This document shows, one piece after another, positions 6,448-15,757 of a DNA stretch of 36,695 nt. Under the pieces are notes generated by a model. That model saw nothing but the letters and a program-made list of their open reading frames with translations, had not been told where the DNA came from and ran no database searches. The stretch comes from Deltaproteobacteria bacterium (GTDB taxonomy: Bacteria > Desulfobacterota > Desulfobaccia > Desulfobaccales > 0-14-0-80-60-11): NCBI GenBank assembly GCA_016874915.1, contig VGSW01000014.1, forward strand, positions 1-36,695, read 5' to 3'. The number at the start of each line of letters is the position of its first letter. Position 1 is the first letter of the stretch. The position numbers and the translations under genes were made by a program.

Positions 6448-8073
6448 ATGCTGCCCCGGGTAATCTGGGTCTCCCTGGCGCTGGCCCTTTTCCTGGGAGT
6501 TGTGGGGTTAAGGGAAAGTGGCGGCGCCGACTGGTCGGTGGTCCCCGACATTAGCGCCAGGACAGAATTCAATAATAACATATTTAATGACTTGCAAAGG
6601 CCCCGAGCGGGCGGGATTTTAAAACTGGCCCCTACGGCCATCTTTAATTACGACACGGAAATCCTGAAACTTCAGGGCCGGTTGGGGCTGACGGGCATCT
6701 ATTATTTGGGGCGGGAGCAGCGCAACCTGGACCAAGCCACCCAGGTAATAGGCAGCTATAAATTGACGCCTCTCCTCAGCCTCAATATGAGCACGGGCTT
6801 CATTGTGGATAGCACCTCCCAGGAAGAACTCACAACTTCGGGCCTCATCATCAGGCGCACCTCCCGGCAATCCGTTGCCTTGGGGCCGGGGTTGGTTTAT
6901 GACCTGACCGAGCGCCTCTCAACTACTTTGTCTTATGCATACAACCAGGTTAATTACCAGAGTGCCCAATTTCACCGATATACCACTCAAAATCTAACCC
7001 TGGGATGGAAATATGTTTATAGCCCCCTAATCACTCTCAACAGCAACATTCAGGCCCGGTACATCCAATCCGGAACCAATAATCAAACCCAGTCGGTGTC
7101 ATACTTCAGCGGGCTGGAGTATAAATTTTCCGAGGACTACACCATCAACTTTGCCAGCGGCTTCACTTACGCCCTTCAGAAAGTCGGCGCTCAGGTGCTG
7201 GACCTGTCAAACTTCCCCTTTTTTATCCTGGTGCAGGAAAAAACCCGGAAGACTACCCAGTTTTCTCCCTATACGGATATTGGCCTGCAGCGCAGGTGGG
7301 AAAAGTTAACCATTAAGGGGGGGTACCGTCAGGATCAATCAGGCTCCAGTTTGGGAACCACGGTGGATGTCCACTCCCTGAACCTGAAACTGACTTACGC
7401 TGGCCAGATCCTGCTTTACCGCTTCCAGGGCCTTTTCCGGCTTCTTCTGCTCCCGGTAAATGTCCACCAACTGCTGGAGAGCCGGCATAAAGTTGGGCTG
7501 TTGGGCCAAAGCCTCTTCAAAATATTTGATGGCCTGGGGTATCTGCTTTTGCCGGCGGGCCAACATGCCCAAATTGAAATAACCCTGGGGGTTCTTGGGG
7601 TCCACGTCCACGATTTTTTGGAAGGTGGCTTTAACCTGGCCGTAATCTTCTTTCAGGAGGTAAACTTCGCCCAGGGCGGTCAGATTGAAGAGATCCTTAT
7701 CATTAAATCTCAAATATCCCCGGATGGTTTGAATGGCGCCCTCGTAGTCTTTGTTTTGCACAAAGAGATCATAGTGGAATTTCCTGGCCTCCAAGAAATC
7801 TGGTTTAATTTCCAAGGCCTTTCGCGTTTTTTCCTTGGCCTGGTCCGGTTCTTTATTGAGCAAGTGGGCCCGGGCCATGAGCAGCCAGTTCTCCGCCTTT
7901 TGAGGATGGTCGTTCACCAGAATGCGGAAATTAGTGACTGCCCGGAGACCATCCTTTTTCGACAGAGCAATAAGCCCCTGGGTGAGAGTGGCTTCCATAT
8001 CCCGAGGGTTGTCTTTAAGAACGTCTTCCAACACTTTCTCGGCTTCGTCCAGCCGGTTTCGGGAAACCATTAG
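6448..8073 (+). pseudogene. Outer-membrane beta-barrel gene, 3' end lost; ORF runs on antisense to the TPR gene
   Basis: The ORF is 541 codons, but only about the first 318 (to near 7400) look like a real protein. That part starts with a signal peptide (LPRVIWVSLALALFLGVVGL). It continues with alternating amphipathic strands, for example ARTEFNNNIFNDLQ, LSTTLSYAYNQVNYQSAQF and YTIN-FASGFTYAL, as in the barrel proteins encoded beside exopolysaccharide export genes. From about 7405 to the stop at 8073 the frame is simply the antisense of TPR repeats on the other strand. The last barrel strands and the terminal aromatic residue needed for BAM assembly are therefore missing. Either the gene is broken or the assembly joins two unrelated pieces here. 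The start has no strong ribosome binding site and is probably coupled to the upstream gene. Confidence 0.75.
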
Positions 8074-9120
8074 ACGGGCCAAAGCATTTTTGGCTCGCAA
8101 GCCCGATGGACCCTTGGGGTCCAGATCTATGGTCTCTCGCAGTACTTTTTCCCCCCGGGCCTCCCGACCCCGGGAGAGATAATAATCGGCCAGAGCGAAA
8201 CGGACCGCATAGTTACTGGCATTTTGGGCCGAAAAATTCTTGAGTACCTGCTCTCCATCCTTATAGCGGCCTCGGCCGGCCAGAAATTGCGCCAGGGCAA
8301 TGACGTGACTTTCTTTAGCGGGTTCCATCTCTATAATCTGGCGCAAAGTCTGCTCCACCTTATCCGGTTGGGCGGAAATAGAGTAAAGGACCACCAGATC
8401 CTGGAATAGTTTGACATTCTTAGGTTCCAGAGCAATAGCTTGGCGTAGGGTAGCCTCACCCTCTTCATACTTCTTCTGGGCTGTCGCCAAGCGAGTCTTG
8501 GCCACATGAAGGCCGATGTCCTTGGGATTAGCCTGTAATCCAGCCTCCAGGGTGGCGATGGCGGCCTCATACTCTTTCTGGCTGACCTCGATGGAAGACT
8601 TCAGTAAATATGCCGCAACCTTGTTTGGATCTTGGCGGCGCACTTCTTCCAGGAGCGCCAGGGCCTCCCCAGGCTTCTTTTGGCCCATGGCCGTAGAGGC
8701 TGCCAGCAGCTTGGCGTCGATATTTTGAGGGTCTTGCTGTAAGGCCAGCTTGGCCTTGGCGTCGGCATCCTCCAATCTGCGGGCCCCCAATAGTATATGC
8801 CCCAGGATCACATGGGCTTCCGTGAAGTTCTGGTTCAATTCCACCGCTTGGGTTAGGGCTCCATAAGCTCCCCGGAAGTTTTGAGTTTTAAACTCTGTCT
8901 TGCCCAGCCAAAGGTAACCCTCGGCAAATTTGGGATCGATTTGAATGGCATTTTTAAATTGTAGTCGCGCCTGAACGTAATCCCCCTTCTCAAAAAGCTT
9001 TTTGCCTTCAGCAAAAAATTTGTCCCGCTTTTTTTCCATGGTGGCGCAACCCAGGGAGATAGCCGCCAAAGCCAAAATTATCCCGGCAAATACTCTAAAG
9101 CGTTTTCCCAGAGCTATCAT
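7339..9120 (-). pseudogene. TPR-repeat lipoprotein gene, 3' end lost; ORF runs on antisense to the barrel gene
   Basis: The frame encodes 593 residues. A hydrophobic leader ending in LAAISLGC looks like a lipoprotein signal. About fourteen tandem 34-residue TPR units follow, for example KKLFEKGDYVQARLQFKNAIQIDP and LLKEDYGQVKATFQKIVDVDP. Related TPR lipoproteins accompany exopolysaccharide systems of the exosortase/PEP-CTERM type and are often considerably longer. TPR sequence ends near PEKALEAVKQDLA (about 7400). The last 20 or so residues are antisense of the barrel gene. The protein is probably cut short, although the residual solenoid could still fold. The ATG at 9120 has GGAG eight bases upstream. 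It is transcribed against the rest of the locus. Confidence 0.75.
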
Positions 9121-9588
9121 AGGGATTTCTCCATAGCCTTTGGAAATTTGAATTTTTATAACATGTTCCTAAGCAAATTGCCAGAGTTGCCCAAGAATGG
9201 GAAAATCGGCAAATGGTGTGATGTTGTTAGATACGGTGAAGAATGGCGACAAGGGCGCCAAAAAGCCAAACTGGAGTATAGGAAGATTGACATAAAGGGG
9301 ATAAAAATGTAAAAATAATTTAATTTCGGCGGGTTAAGCATCAGCAATATGAAATAACCAATATTCCGGATGTGACAGGATCATGGATGAGTTGAGTTGA
9401 ATAGTCCACTTAAATATATGCAGATATTATGCCAACTTTCTACCTGTGATACGAGGAAAATATTTCTGGATTGCTAGAGGCTTGCTTTTTTCCCCTCTCC
9501 CTTCGCTTTCACCTTCTCCGGTAAGCAGGAGAGGCTTGATCCCCGCCTCTAAAGGAGGCGCCACTCGCAGTAAAGTAGAGGTAGAAGG
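9121..9588. other. Divergent intergenic region inside the polysaccharide locus
   Basis: This 468-base gap separates the leftward TPR gene from the rightward GNAT/PglD fusion. It contains a rightward promoter candidate (9287-9315) and a small hairpin, CGCCTC (9544-9549) with GAGGCG (9555-9560), just ahead of the ribosome binding site. A leftward -10-like TATAAA occurs about 40 bases ahead of the TPR gene. No coding sequence was seen. Confidence 0.45.
9287..9315 (+). promoter_or_regulatory. Candidate promoter of the rightward glycan-assembly genes
   Basis: A perfect TTGACA (9287-9292) with a 17-base spacer leads to TAAAAA (9310-9315) and a further A/T-rich run. It would give a leader of about 270 bases before the GNAT/PglD gene, containing the hairpin at 9544-9560. 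It is a good candidate for the head of the long plus-strand operon to 21.4 kb. Confidence 0.45.
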
Positions 9589-11355
9589 ATGACAACGGTT
9601 GGCGAACCCTATTACGAGGTCTTGACTTACACCGATCCGGGACAACGCCGCCGCTGGTGCGCCCTGTGCCATGACTTTAAGAAAATTGATATTTATTATT
9701 ACCCGGAATATGCCCGCCTGTTTGAACTGCATGGCGATGGCGAGGCCCGCCTCTTTGTTTATTACGAAACTCCCGAAGACCTGATTCTTTATCCCTTTCT
9801 TACCCGCCGCATCAATGAAGTCCCAATTTTTTCCGACCTACCGGATGATGTAGTGGACATTACCGCGCCTTATGGCTATGGCGGGTATTTGCCCAGCTCC
9901 CCCCGGGTGAGTTTCAAAAATTTTTATGAGGTATTCAAAAAGTATTGCAATGACCATAATATCATCTCGGAATTTATTCGATTCCATCCTTTATTAAATA
10001 ATCATTTTAATCTTACCGAAGATATTGAAATTCAAAAGTGGAATGATACGGTGGTAATGGATCTTACCCAGGGTGTTCCCGAACTTCAGAGGAATATTTC
10101 ACCCACCTGCCGGAATAAAATCCGTAAGGCATTGAAACATGGCGTAACGGTATTTAAAGACAAAGATTTCTCTCATGTTGACAGGTTTTTTTATTTATAC
10201 ACTAAGACAATGAATCGGTTAGAGGCTCATGACTATTTCTATTTTTCTAAATCCTGGTTTTATGAAATGATTAGATTATTAAAGAACAATATGGTCCTGT
10301 TTCATGCTTGGTATCAAGGCTCCATTATCATGTCAGCTATTTTTCTTTATACCAAGGACTACATCCATTATTATTTATCAGGATCCATCCATAATATGCG
10401 GCATTTAGCCGCCAACAATCTCCTCCTTTATGAAGTGGCCCTGTGGGCCATGGAACGGGGCATCAAATCGTTTCATCTGGGGGGCGGCTACCAGCCGGAT
10501 GACAGTCTCTTTAATTTCAAGGCCTCTTTTTCGCCGGTGCGCACCCCGTTTTATATCGGTAAGGTCGTTCACCAGCCGGAAAACTACCGTCGCCTTTGCC
10601 GCCGTTGGGAAAAGGAAATGGGCGGCCCTGGAGATGGTCAATTCTTCCCGGCGTACCGGACCCCCATCAGGACTGTCTCGCCTGAGAGACATCCTGTACC
10701 AGGAGTGATCATTATCGGGGGTTCCGGCCACGCCCGGGTAACCGCAGATATACTTTTATTACGTGGGAGAAATATCATTGGCTTCTGCGATGACGACCTG
10801 CATCTGCAAAACACTTTCATTCACGGCTATCCTCTCCTGGGTCAGATAGAAGCCATCATTCCGTTGATCCAGGAGAAAAATCTCGACTATTTCATCGCCA
10901 TCGGCAACAACGAAGACCGGAAACAATTGGCCGGGATCTTGCTTAAACGGTGCGGCCGGCCCCCCATAAATGCCATTCACCCCACTGCCATCATTTCGCC
11001 CAGAATCACCATGGGTTATGGCAATTTTGTCGCCCCCGGGGCCATCATCAATATTGACAGCATGGTGGGAAATTTCACCATAATCAATACAGGAGCCACG
11101 GTCGGTTATGAAAATATGCTGCATGACTTTGTCCAAGTCAGTCCGGGGTGTAACTTAGGGGGAAATGTCGTGGTGGAAGAAGGGGCCTTTATTGGCACCG
11201 GAGCCAAGGTGATTCCCGGGAAGACCATCGGCGCCTGCTCCGTGGTGGGCGCGGGAGCCGTCGTCATTAACGATATCCCACCCTTTAGCACCGCAGTGGG
11301 AGTTCCGGCCCGGGTCATCAAGCAGCGGCGGCCGGATTGTCGACCGATGAACTGA
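9589..11355 (+). CDS. GNAT/FemAB-like acyltransferase fused to a PglD/NeuD-type sugar acyltransferase
   Basis: A 588-residue two-domain protein. Residues 1 to about 350 match the BioF2/FemAB-like GNAT group common in polysaccharide loci: SPTCRNKIRKALKHGV, then LAANNLLLYEVALWAMERGI, then FHLGGGYQPDDSLFNFKASF. After a short linker, residues 373-585 form a PglD/NeuD-type unit with a nucleotide-sugar-binding Rossmann start (VIIIGGSGHARVTADIL) and a left-handed hexapeptide helix ending in VGVPARVIK. In PglD the catalytic histidine lies in a E/D-H-D-C sequence; here the same place reads TGATVGYENMLHDF, and the following D-F-V-H-V has become DFVQV. The acetyltransferase half may therefore be altered or inactive. 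No internal ribosome binding site supports two separate proteins. GAGG seven bases before the ATG fixes the start. Confidence 0.85.
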   Translation: MTTVGEPYYEVLTYTDPGQRRRWCALCHDFKKIDIYYYPEYARLFELHGDGEARLFVYYETPEDLILYPFLTRRINEVPIFSDLPDDVVDITAPYGYGGYLPSSPRVSFKNFYEVFKKYCNDHNIISEFIRFHPLLNNHFNLTEDIEIQKWNDTVVMDLTQGVPELQRNISPTCRNKIRKALKHGVTVFKDKDFSHVDRFFYLYTKTMNRLEAHDYFYFSKSWFYEMIRLLKNNMVLFHAWYQGSIIMSAIFLYTKDYIHYYLSGSIHNMRHLAANNLLLYEVALWAMERGIKSFHLGGGYQPDDSLFNFKASFSPVRTPFYIGKVVHQPENYRRLCRRWEKEMGGPGDGQFFPAYRTPIRTVSPERHPVPGVIIIGGSGHARVTADILLLRGRNIIGFCDDDLHLQNTFIHGYPLLGQIEAIIPLIQEKNLDYFIAIGNNEDRKQLAGILLKRCGRPPINAIHPTAIISPRITMGYGNFVAPGAIINIDSMVGNFTIINTGATVGYENMLHDFVQVSPGCNLGGNVVVEEGAFIGTGAKVIPGKTIGACSVVGAGAVVINDIPPFSTAVGVPARVIKQRRPDCRPMN

Positions 11356-11459
11356 CCCCGGAGGAACTGGATTACTGCGGCCAATATTATGAACTTCTGG
11401 TCGCGGTCCGGGCGGTGAAACCCCTGGCCCCGGCTAATGAAAGAGCACGGAGCGGATGA
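11337..11459 (+). other. Coding-like frame bridging the fusion gene and the flippase
   Basis: In another frame than the fusion gene, the DNA encodes STDELTPEELDYCGQYYELL followed by VAVRAVKPLAPANERARSG. Its TGA overlaps the flippase ATG as ATGA. The frame is open upstream into the acyltransferase gene. It could be a short protein with a TTG start at 11337, or a C-terminal tail of the fusion protein reached by a frameshift near 11322-11350. It has a biased, natural-looking composition but no recognised family. Confidence 0.35.
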
Positions 11460-12841
11460 GCCTGCGAAATCTGATTCTTAAAGGAGGCATGTACCTCACG
11501 GCGCGCCAGGCCCTGGGCATGGCCATCAGCATCGTGGGGATGCTTTTGGTAATCAGGGCCATCGGCCCGGCTGCTTACGGGCTTTATGCTGCGACATTGG
11601 GGCTTTATACCTATATTTTCATTTTTAGCCAATGGGGAATCGGCGTATATCTGATTCGTATGAAAGGGGAATTTGATGAAACCGAGTTTCACCAGGCGTT
11701 CTCTTGTTTCCTGATTTTGGGAGGGGCCGGCGCCGCGGCGGCGATCCTGGCCGCGCCGCTTTTAGAGCGAGGCGTGGGCCTCCAGGGTTTCGGGGCGGTT
11801 TTTTCCGTGATGGCCCTGGGCCTGCCGGTGCAATTATCACTGATGACTGCCCGGGCCCGCCTGGAAATTGACCTGGATTTCCGCCGGGTGGCGGTTATCG
11901 AAGTGGTGGGCCAAATTAGTTATTTCCTGCTGGCTCTGCCGCTGGCCTATACCGGCTGGGGAGCTTGGGCGCCCTTGGCGGGCTGGTGGACTAACCAAGC
12001 TGTTTTGGCCATATTGTTTTTTGCCGTTTCGGGATACCGGCCCCGGCTCCACTGGAACTGGATCAGAGTCCGGCGCATGATGGGCTATGGTCTGGGATAT
12101 TCCGCCTCCGGCTGGGTTTGGATGGCCCGGGAGTTGGTGAATCCCTTCATCGTGGCTCGATTTTTAGGAGCCGAAGCCGCGGGATTCGTGGCCTTGACCA
12201 GTGGGATAGTGGAGAAGTTGAGTTTTGTCAAGACCGCCACCTGGAGGCTGTCCATCGCGGCCCTGGCTAAATTTCAAGAGGACCGCACCCGCCTGGCCCG
12301 GGCCATTAGCGAGGGGATGCAGTTGCAGGTCATGGCTTTGGGGCCCATCCTGGTAGGATTCGGTCTGGTGGCTCCCTGGGTTATACCCTGGCTTTTTGGC
12401 GACCGTTGGCAGCCGGTCCTAACCATCTTCCCCTTCATTGCCTTGGGCAATCTTACCAATGCACTCTTTAATTTACATTCGTCGGCGCTTTATGTATTGC
12501 AGCGTAACTGGGAAGTCACAGTATTTCATTTGGCCCATGTAATTCTCTTTGCCGGTGGCGCCTTTCTACTGGTGCCATGGGTCGGTTTAGTCGGATATGG
12601 ATGGGCAGAGGTTGCCGCACTAATAAGTTATTCAGTGCTCCATTTGTATGTTATTAAGGAAATAGGAGATATTGGTTACTTGAGATCAACTATATGGTTC
12701 TTTCCCTTAGCGATTGTTCTCTTTACCCACCAGCTTGGGTGGTGGACCGCCTTAAGCTTAATATTTTTGATATTTTGGAAAAATATAAAGGCGGATTCCC
12801 TGCAATTAGTAAAAATTATAATTCCTGAGAAGAGGATATGA
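11456..12841 (+). CDS. Oligosaccharide flippase, Wzx/MATE-like
   Basis: A 461-residue integral membrane protein with about twelve to fourteen hydrophobic helices and the N-terminal pattern of the polysaccharide-synthesis/MATE superfamily (LKGGMYLTARQALGMAISIVG, then RAIGPAAYGLYAATLGLYTY). Such proteins turn lipid-linked oligosaccharide repeat units across the inner membrane. A central amphipathic loop, FVALTSGIVEKLSFVKTATWRLS, and a long helical C-terminal half fit the family length. The ATG overlaps the stop of a coding-like upstream frame (ATGA), implying coupled translation. The methyltransferase gene starts one base after its stop. The first part is GC-rich, while the last 300 bases become AT-rich, like the gene that follows. 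Confidence 0.88.
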   Translation: MSLRNLILKGGMYLTARQALGMAISIVGMLLVIRAIGPAAYGLYAATLGLYTYIFIFSQWGIGVYLIRMKGEFDETEFHQAFSCFLILGGAGAAAAILAAPLLERGVGLQGFGAVFSVMALGLPVQLSLMTARARLEIDLDFRRVAVIEVVGQISYFLLALPLAYTGWGAWAPLAGWWTNQAVLAILFFAVSGYRPRLHWNWIRVRRMMGYGLGYSASGWVWMARELVNPFIVARFLGAEAAGFVALTSGIVEKLSFVKTATWRLSIAALAKFQEDRTRLARAISEGMQLQVMALGPILVGFGLVAPWVIPWLFGDRWQPVLTIFPFIALGNLTNALFNLHSSALYVLQRNWEVTVFHLAHVILFAGGAFLLVPWVGLVGYGWAEVAALISYSVLHLYVIKEIGDIGYLRSTIWFFPLAIVLFTHQLGWWTALSLIFLIFWKNIKADSLQLVKIIIPEKRI

Positions 12842-12842
12842 C

Positions 12843-13718
12843 ATGGAAATAAGAATCCCAATTAGTTTCGACGCCATTGTTGATGAAATAATAAAATTTA
12901 CAGGCTTACCAATAGATGATGTGAGGCATAGAGTATGGATGGAGGTATTGAACTCGGGGTGGAATGTATGTCAGGATGTAGAACGCTTTCAAGTAACCCC
13001 TCACAAGTTTGATGAGAAAATGATTAATCTTTATAATAATAGCTATGGATTTATTTTTGAAACTATGGTTTTTTGGGCGACTTTATATAGGCAAAAATGG
13101 CCCGAACATGCATTGGAGAGATTATTTGTTTATGCACGGAAAACAGGGGTCCCCCCAGAAAAAATTAGGATCTTAATTTTTGGGGACGGCACTGGGAATG
13201 ATAGTTTATTCCTCGCATCAAAAGGATTTGTAATAAATTACTATGACATTCCAGGTAGCAAAACCTTTGAGTTTGCTTTGAAAAGATTTACGGAATATAA
13301 ACTTCATGGCAATATGATTAATGTAATTACAGATTATAACAGGATAATCTCAGGCCAATATGACGCGATAATCTGTTTTGAGGTATTGGAACATCTTCCA
13401 GATCCGAAATCATTCATCCGAGACCTGGCTGGGGCTTTAAAAGAAAATGGGATTATCTTGATAACAGAGGCATTTGGTTTTGTGGCAGATAGCCATCCGA
13501 CGCACCTGTCATGTAATCTGAAATACGTTGGTTTGACCCCCATTATTTTTAAAAAAAATGGTTTATCTTTGACTTGGTACGCCCCTTTATTCAAACCCAT
13601 GGAGTTTACCAAAAAGAAAGATTCTGGAATGTTGGCAACTTTGTGGGATATAAACATTATCAAAGGCTTATTGGTGTGGCTTTACCGAAATATAAAAAAT
13701 AAATTAAAAAAATATTAA
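12843..13718 (+). CDS. SAM-dependent methyltransferase, class I
   Basis: A 291-residue protein. The SAM-binding core begins near residue 108 with RILIFGDGTGNDSLFLASKG (glycine-rich motif I). It is followed by an acidic YYDIPGSK and the post-motif YDAIICFEVLEHLPDPKSF, then ALKENGIILITEAFGF. The N-terminal 100 residues, rich in aromatic residues, are not recognised and may hold the acceptor. The gene is much more AT-rich than most of the locus and uses A/T-ending codons freely, a sign that it entered separately. It probably methylates a sugar or a glycan end. The stop of the flippase is one base upstream. Confidence 0.8.
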   Translation: MEIRIPISFDAIVDEIIKFTGLPIDDVRHRVWMEVLNSGWNVCQDVERFQVTPHKFDEKMINLYNNSYGFIFETMVFWATLYRQKWPEHALERLFVYARKTGVPPEKIRILIFGDGTGNDSLFLASKGFVINYYDIPGSKTFEFALKRFTEYKLHGNMINVITDYNRIISGQYDAIICFEVLEHLPDPKSFIRDLAGALKENGIILITEAFGFVADSHPTHLSCNLKYVGLTPIIFKKNGLSLTWYAPLFKPMEFTKKKDSGMLATLWDINIIKGLLVWLYRNIKNKLKKY

Positions 13719-13741
13719 AGATCGTTTGACATCATTATTAT

Positions 13742-14671
13742 ATGAATAACCCAGTCCTTGTAAGCATCCTTATAAATAATTATAATTATGGGCGCTTTTT
13801 AAGACGGGCAATTGATAGCGCTTTAGCACAGACATATCCATGCATAGAAGTGATTGTGGTGGATGATGGCTCCACCGATAATTCTCGAGACATTATCGCC
13901 GGATATGGGAACAGGATCATTCCCATTCTTAAGGAAAACGCCGGACAGGCTTCGGCTTTTAATGCCGGGTTCGGGGTTAGCCAGGGGGAAATTATTTGTT
14001 TTTTGGATTCTGATGATTTTTTTAATCCTGAAAAAGTTACCAAAATCGTGGACATATTCGACCAAAACCCGTACGCGGGGTGGTTGTTTCATGACCTTTA
14101 TCATGTAAATGAAGAAGGTCAACCTATTCCGCTCCCCTGGGGTAAGAGCGTTCCCGAAACTGAGCTGGTTGATGTCCGCCAAGACTTGGTATGGGGAAAG
14201 GTCCTTCGTCCTGGCCGTCCCGCCACCAGCGGACTTTGTTTTAAGAGATCCACCCTCACAAAGATTTTGCCCATGCCTGAGGGGCCCTCAGTTAGCATAA
14301 GCGATGAATTTATTAAGGTTGCAGCCCACTATTTAGCCCCCGGGCTGTATTGCCCCGAGTATCTGGCCGCCCAACGCCTTCACCAGTCCAATATCTATAC
14401 CTTTAGTGAACACATGGGGTCCCTTAGATCTGTAATTGGGGTAAAGACCGCGTATTATTTAAGAGAGAGATTTCCGGAAATTGCCGCCTATACGGATAAA
14501 GTGTTTGCCAGCAGCTTTGGCACTCTTTTGGGACAATGGGGATTAAAAAGAGCCATTAATTTTCATGAAGCCAGGCAATATGTTAAACGGCACTTCCCTA
14601 TCCATGCGTGGTTCTTATATGCACCGCGTATCGCATTTAACTATATTAAACGGTTCATTAAGAAGTCATGA
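13742..14671 (+). CDS. Glycosyltransferase family 2
   Basis: A 309-residue GT-A fold enzyme. The N-terminal strand VSILINNYNYGRFLRRAIDS, the nucleotide-binding EVIVVDDGSTDNS and the metal-binding IICFLDSDDFF (D-x-D near residue 88) are all in place. A conserved block, RPATSGLCFKRSTL, and later SVSISDEFI probably contact the acceptor. It adds one sugar from a nucleotide-sugar donor to the growing lipid-linked repeat unit on the cytoplasmic face. Donor and linkage cannot be read. The start has little ribosome-binding sequence and follows the methyltransferase by 23 bases. Confidence 0.87.
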   Translation: MNNPVLVSILINNYNYGRFLRRAIDSALAQTYPCIEVIVVDDGSTDNSRDIIAGYGNRIIPILKENAGQASAFNAGFGVSQGEIICFLDSDDFFNPEKVTKIVDIFDQNPYAGWLFHDLYHVNEEGQPIPLPWGKSVPETELVDVRQDLVWGKVLRPGRPATSGLCFKRSTLTKILPMPEGPSVSISDEFIKVAAHYLAPGLYCPEYLAAQRLHQSNIYTFSEHMGSLRSVIGVKTAYYLRERFPEIAAYTDKVFASSFGTLLGQWGLKRAINFHEARQYVKRHFPIHAWFLYAPRIAFNYIKRFIKKS

Positions 14672-14772
14672 GTCTAAGAGAGCTAAACCAGGGTTGCGTA
14701 TTTGATAACATAATGGAGGTAAACTATTGGTTACTTTATGATATATCAAGACTTTCTTAAAGAGGCAATAGC

Positions 14773-15726
14773 ATGTCCAGTATTTCTATAATAATCCCAT
14801 TATACAATAAAGCGTTATTTATTGAACGCGCCATAGCCTCTGTTCTCCGCCAAACCGTGGAGAAATTCGAAGCTGTAGTCGTGGATGATGGCTCTACGGA
14901 TGGCAGTGGTGAAGTAGCGGAAAATATTAAAGACCCACGCCTTAGGATCATCAGGCAGGAAAACCGGGGAGAAGGCGCGGCGCGCAACCGCGGTATTGCC
15001 GCGGCCCAAGGCGACCTGATTGCTTTTCTAGATGCGGATGACGCCTGGGAACCGGGTTTCCTGGCAGAGATCCGGCATCTTCGGGAAAAATTCCCCCAAG
15101 CCGGGGCCTTTGCCACCGCCTATGCCATTATCAGTCCCCAGGGAAAAAAAGAGATACCCGTCTTCCATACCTTACCCCCTGATATGAAGGCAGGACTCAT
15201 CCAGGATTATTTCCGCCAGGCTTATGAGATTCCGGTATGCGCCTCATCCGCGGCAGTGCCCAAAAAGGTCCTGGAGGAGATCGGCGGGTTCCCCGTGGGG
15301 GTTCCCGCGGGAGCGGATCTGGTTACCTGGTTGAAGATCGCTTTGCGTTACCGGATTGCCTGGAGCCGTGAATGCCTGGCCTGTTATTATAAAAATGTGG
15401 GGGACCGGGCGGCTCGGCTCAAATGTGAGAGCCAGGCGCCGGTTATTTCCCAGGTCGCCCGGCAGGCCATTGCCGCGGGGGCGGTGTCTCCGGAGCAACT
15501 GGAGGATTTGCAGGAATATGCGGCGTTTTTTGATGTCATCACCGCAGTCCATTGTTTGGGCCTGGGAAATAAGGAGATGGCCCGTTATTTGCTAGAATTG
15601 TCCCGGGGGACCAAGAAATTCGCCCGTATCTGGTGGGCCTGCCGGATCATTGCTTCCATCCCGGGGAACCTGGGGCCGGCGGTGTCCTGGATATGGAAAA
15701 TCAGGAACAGATTTAAAACGGGATAG
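14773..15726 (+). CDS. Glycosyltransferase family 2
   Basis: A 317-residue GT-A enzyme, related to but distinct from the preceding gene. Motifs are SISIIIPLYNKALFIERAI, AVVVDDGSTDGSGEV and DLIAFLDADDAWEPGFL (D-x-D). The sequence ENRGEGAARNRGIAAAQGD is the typical GT2 loop between them. The C-terminal third has VPAGADLVTWLKIALRYRIAW, then ARLKCESQAP. AGAGG lies about eight bases ahead of the ATG. A 101-base AT-rich spacer, with nothing recognisable in it, separates it from the gene before. Role: a further sugar addition in repeat-unit assembly. Confidence 0.87.
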   Translation: MSSISIIIPLYNKALFIERAIASVLRQTVEKFEAVVVDDGSTDGSGEVAENIKDPRLRIIRQENRGEGAARNRGIAAAQGDLIAFLDADDAWEPGFLAEIRHLREKFPQAGAFATAYAIISPQGKKEIPVFHTLPPDMKAGLIQDYFRQAYEIPVCASSAAVPKKVLEEIGGFPVGVPAGADLVTWLKIALRYRIAWSRECLACYYKNVGDRAARLKCESQAPVISQVARQAIAAGAVSPEQLEDLQEYAAFFDVITAVHCLGLGNKEMARYLLELSRGTKKFARIWWACRIIASIPGNLGPAVSWIWKIRNRFKTG

Positions 15727-15757
15727 AGAGGCAGGCCCACTTAAGAGGCTTTTAGGG

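Noticed and set aside
7405-8073. C-terminal 220 residues of the barrel ORF as a real domain.
   Set aside because: They are exactly the antisense of TPR repeats. No beta-barrel pattern or final aromatic residue is present.
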